Source of the DNA: Danio rerio
Lineage: Eukaryota; Chordata; Actinopteri; Cypriniformes; Danionidae
DNA: 64,000 bases
Direction of reading: 5' to 3'
Assembly: GCF_049306965.1 (NCBI RefSeq)
Contig: NC_133181.1
Span: 52,858,001-52,922,000 of the forward strand
Shown: positions 60,015-64,000 of the stretch, one piece after another
How positions within the stretch are numbered: position 1 is the stretch's first letter
How the letters are laid out: each line of letters begins with the position of its first letter
The notes under the pieces: generated by a model
Told to the model about the DNA's origin: nothing
What the model saw: the letters and a program-made list of their open reading frames with translations, nothing else
The model's database searches: none
Made by a program: the position numbers and the translations under genes

Positions 60015-60371
60015 TCCATGGCTCCTTAGTTTAATACTTTTTTAGTGATACTGGAACCACATGTTTTATATACTGTAAGTCTTTACATTGTGAGACCAAG
60101 TGGATTAGTTTCTCCCCCATTTTCAACTGAACGATGGAACTGAATTGTCAAAACACAGCTCAAAATGCATTTTCGGAAAAAAATCTAACACGCTTCAAAT
60201 TTTTTAATGATGAACGAAAGTTTCAAAGGCAGTGTGCCAATGCGATTGACACAATATGAAGTCGATTTTTTACTAGCGAAAATTACAGATCAAAATTATT
60301 GATCAAATAACAAAAAATCCAAATATTCATAAATGTAGTTTAAAAAATATTCCATAAATGAGCAATATCAC
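60015..60371. other. Unassigned AT-rich DNA
   Basis: No gene or named repeat seen. Confidence 0.4.
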
Positions 60372-61640
60372 ATGAGTAGCACTGTGATATGGCTTTATAT
60401 CAGCACGGGTGGGTGGGTGGCGTGGGTTGGTACAAAGCCGAAGGCTGAGTGCCTTAGCGTCACATCCGTGCTGATATACAGCCATATTTCACTGCTAAGA
60501 GTGTGATATTGCGTTTATACGACAGTTCAACAGCACAATCCTGTATATAAATAAGAAAATCAAACACGGAGAGTCTAAAGACCCCTTTTTATTAGGAACT
60601 ACTTTCTTCCGCCATTCATTCACATCTGCAGCTGATGTCAAAACAGGAGAAGCTGTTACTAATTCACTAACATCACTTAGAGCTAGAACTGCAGTTTTTG
60701 CTTACACTTTAAAATTATAAGGCTGAACGTGACATGAAATGTCATTCGTCTACAGAGATATCTTCTTACAGTATTACAGTCTACAGTATTTCTCTGTTGC
60801 AATCGGGATTTCACAATACTTAACCCCGAAAACAACAACGAATTCACTAACGTTACCAGACTGCTGTTGTGGTTGCGATAAGGAAAAACGCTAAACACGT
60901 GCGGACTTTGCTTATTTCAATCTGCCAACACAACACACATTCCTGATATGCGAGCAAATCGGTATAAATACAGCACTACAACAAACAAAAGAGAGATCAT
61001 CTAATCTGCCAACATGTCTCTGAAAACCCGGGATACAGGGGGGGAGAGGGTGTTCGGGGGTGAGGTTGAGAACTGGGATAGGATAAAGTGGGTTTGGGTG
61101 GCCGCTTTGATCCCGGTACTGTACCAAAGTTGGCAACCTGGAATGTTTAGTTTACAAACTGTACTAAAGAGAGGGGTGGGTGAAATTTCGGGAGTTTTAT
61201 TAGACAGAAATAAAAACGGAATGTTTGCGGGAGACAGGTCTGAAATATGGGATAGTCCCATGAAAAACGGAAGTGTAGGCAGGTGTAGGCGGTTCTGTTG
61301 CCATCTTGTGGATAGAAAACGTCAACTGTCGCCGACGAGCTGTCTCTCAGAAATTGTAAATATTTTAAAATAGGCAATATTCTTGCAAATAAACTGCAGA
61401 TTTGCAACCAAAACAACTACATTCTCAACTAAAAAAAGCCTGAAAAGTATATTTTGTTGTCTAACTGCAGTAATATTTGTCAAACTGTAGTGTCTGCTTG
61501 TAGCTGGCTGTATGTGGGCGGAGTAATACACAAAGGGTAAAGAGGCTGTACGGATGCTGATATTACTTAAATATATCACGGCTATCAGCCAATCAGATTC
61601 GAGATCCAGACAGAACTGTTGTATGATTATCGATATCGAA
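60372..61640. mobile_element. Candidate DNA transposon, non-autonomous
   Basis: At the left, CTGTGATATGGC with TATATCAGCACGG is mirrored by CCGTGCTGATATACAGCCAT at 60468-60487, making a stem over about 130 bp. Further in, TTATACGACAGTTCAAC (about 60515) is matched in reverse by GACAGAACTGTTGTATGA at the right edge (61609-61626), next to TATCAGCCAATCAGATTCGA. I recall these words as a common zebrafish DNA repeat, possibly of the ISL2EU or Harbinger type. Overlapping open frames at 61000-61420 on both strands are probably not genes. Confidence 0.4.
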
Positions 61641-63837
61641 TGATATGAAACATAATATTGTGATGATTTTTTTTTTTTTTAAATCGGCCAGCCCTAATAT
61701 ATCACCCATACATAAAATCCAATAGCATTATTTTTTCTGAGGATATGTGTTTTCAAATTTGACTTTAATTAAATTAAATATCCTTAAGAATAAAATATGA
61801 TGTGTTCTTTAGAAGAGTGTACTTTCATTGTGATGATATTATACTGTCATTCTGGCATTATATATTGATTGATTGATATAATGAGTGGCATAAATAGCAT
61901 TAAGATGACAATAATGTTGCTTATCGCAATATATTTTAGTGCAATATAAAGAACAACAGAACATAGAAATTGTGACAAAATAGTTTGTGCAATATGTGTT
62001 TGCATGTCTTATTCAAGGGCACTGCATAGATGCTTATAAAACCATACTACCATTGTTAAACCAATGAAAAAGACGACTTTTACTCTACCGTTATGAAATG
62101 CCTCTTGCTTCCAGTAAACTGTGCAAAACAACCCTGACATAAAGCCTTTGTTAATTCCCATCTTCACTTTATGCACTCAATGAAATACACAGCGCACACA
62201 AAGCCCTGCTTTTGCAGTAGTTTGCTGTGGAGGACACACAATGGGACGCAATAACTTTGTCCCACACACAGGCAATTTAGAAGTGTACAAATGCACCCAA
62301 GAGCATCTTTACGAGTTGGTATTTCTTATGGCCGTCCTGCTGTATAAGCACGACTTACACAATGAAAACAACCTTCAGCCAAGGCTGTAGCACTTAAAGC
62401 ACAATCGTGATTTAAGAGTTCAGGAGCCCGATGAACACACAAGCCAATCTTCTCATTTTAGCACAATGATCATAAAAGCAATTCAAGGATTATGACAAGT
62501 GATCGGCACTACAGTCCAATAGCAAAAGCTGCATATTTAAGCAATGTGGTTTTAAAAAGAGTCCTAACTTTCAGAATTTAATCAGTATGAATGTGTGGTT
62601 GATATCATTTGATATCAATAATAATACATTTTTATCAATACATTTAGGAATATTAGAATTTTGTTCTTATTTAACCACAATTTACCAACATTACTTGGGA
62701 AAATTGTTTTAATAGTCAAAAACAAAAATAAATAAACAAAATATCTCATCTCTATATAATAAAATAAACCTAAGTGTTAAAAAGATACTAAAACCTAAAT
62801 AAAATGTTACAAAGTGTGCACAAAAGGTAGATTAACATCTTTAAGGTGTCAATAATAGTAATACAGTAAACCTCAAACTCTGTAATCAAAATGAATTATG
62901 ATAATCAAATGTGAGCTTTCAAGTAAAGGAACCAGTCATTATTATTCAAGTACACTGCAACATCACAAATTGTGAAGTTGGATGACTACATTACGCACCA
63001 TGCTAAAAATCTTTCAGATAATGTGCTAGTGACTGGGATGCACACGAAAAGAAACCAAAAAGCCACTCTGGCAACATTGTTTTTTATTTACAATCTCCTC
63101 ACAGCTGCTATACGGCACTCATTTTCGCACGTGTTGTTATTCTGACCTGAAGTGACAAGTGTGAGTGCGTGCTTTCCTTCACCATTATATGGTGTCTCTC
63201 ATAACTAGGCGACAGAGGATGCTAAACAAACAAGCCATTGCTGCAGCTCTGATGCAAGTTTATCAAGAAAAGTAAAAAGCACTGCAGTGTTTTGGTTGTG
63301 CTCGGTTTCACCGAGGTAATTAGTCTGCCGTTACTGAAATGTGTATATTCCATACAAATTGTGAAACAGGTTAGTTCTATTTACAGGTTACATGAATCGC
63401 GATGCGCTCAGGGCATTCGGAAAAGTGCAGATGTTTTTCAACCAGCTGTATCAGGAAAATGCACGTGCATCACATGCACAGTGCTTGCATACTATGTGCA
63501 CGTCACTCCCACACTCTCATACAAATCGCCTTAATTGGAAATTACAAACTCACCCTAAGCTTATTGGCATTGCTTCCAAGGTGCATGCTCAGCATTTTAA
63601 TAAAACTATTGTCTTTACAGCGAAACTTCATACCGAACTTCTTTTATTATCTTTATTGACAATGGTGTTCGATCAATAAATACAAATACCATTTTTATCG
63701 TGCAGCCCAAGGTTATTCATGAGTAAACTTTAACATTAAAAGCTCAAAACGTGCAAACAACAACCTTGTCTTGTCTTTCATGTTTAGTCTAACCCAAAAG
63801 AGCAAATCGATAGCCAAAAAAGCAAACAAATATGTAA
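61641..63837. other. Unassigned, probably largely single-copy DNA
   Basis: No repeat family is recognised across 62050-63350, the longest such run in the window. No exon with good splice sites was found. Short words such as AAATCGGCCAGCCCTAATAT (61681) and TTTATCGTGCAGCCCAAGG look like worn ends of DNA repeats. Confidence 0.4.
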
Positions 63838-64000
63838 TGGTTTGACTCCCAGCTGGGCCATGTCTTTGGACTGTGGGGGAAATCGGAGCACCAGGAAGTA
63901 AACTATGTGAACCTGGGGAGAACATGCAAAGTCCACAAAGAAATGCCAACTGACCCAGCGGGGACTCGGACCAGCAACCTTCTTGCTGTGAGGTGACAGT
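63838..64000 (-). mobile_element. DANA SINE, 5' part, running off the window, with an inverted junction
   Basis: From 63860 the minus-strand DANA core and head are clear: ATGTCTTTGGACTGTGGGGG, GGGGAGAACATGCAAAGTCC, ACTCGGACCAGCAACCTTCT, GCTGTGAGGTGACAGT. The preceding 22 bp (GGTTTGACTCCCAGCTGGGC) read as a plus-strand B-box segment, so two pieces are joined head to head. The element continues past the window end. Confidence 0.8.

Noticed and set aside
61014-61373. 119-codon plus-strand open frame with overlapping minus-strand frames
   Set aside because: It lies in a candidate DNA repeat, and open frames on both strands with G-rich composition argue against a gene.

Overview
The window is vertebrate DNA, almost certainly zebrafish (Danio rerio) or a close danionin. 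It is AT-rich and intron-like and carries the repeats typical of that genome: about a dozen tRNA-derived DANA SINEs, Angel-type hairpin MITEs, many Tc1/mariner MITEs whose ends read CAGTTGAAGTCA, Tc1 copies with CACTCACCGG ends, CACTG-ended (EnSpm/CACTA-like) elements, fish L2 and RTE-like LINEs, and a BEL/Pao LTR element. No complete host gene is visible. The only possible host exon is a 46-bp candidate at 314-359, so the window is probably a large intron or a gene-poor interval.

Layout. 1-9.9 kb: two copies of one hAT-like MITE family (541-1270 and 5532-6133), four DANA copies, an Angel-like MITE, a diverged AT-rich tandem array and two Tc1 MITEs. 9.9-20.7 kb: a TA-flanked DNA transposon (9893-20715) carries a decayed spliced gene on the minus strand and was later split by a very young BEL/Pao element (13009-20611, LTRs differing at one site). 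22.98-27.63 kb: a second TA-flanked element (22980-27625) has 15-bp perfect terminal inverted repeats, dense TACAGTA/TACTGTA motifs near both ends, an L2 LINE inserted on the plus strand, and a minus-strand spliced reading frame whose five candidate exons are all joined in phase 1. 27.7-28.2 kb: a compound microsatellite. 28.5-45.1 kb: MITEs, SINEs, a near-perfect palindromic CACTG element (31127-31539), an RTE-like LINE (37480-38440), an unclassified insert holding two adjacent RNA-like hairpins (35743-35843), a candidate solo LTR with a (GGTC)20 tract and a CCGG-rich palindromic MITE. 45-64 kb: four Tc1 copies, a nested TTAA-flanked insert, a second CCGG-rich MITE, rearranged DANA halves, and stretches with no recognised feature.

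The strongest candidate for something undescribed is the phase-consistent multi-exon frame at 25587-27379, which looks like cargo or an accessory gene of a CACTG-ended transposon and whose protein I do not recognise. Family names given here come from memory of characteristic termini and motifs; no database search was possible.
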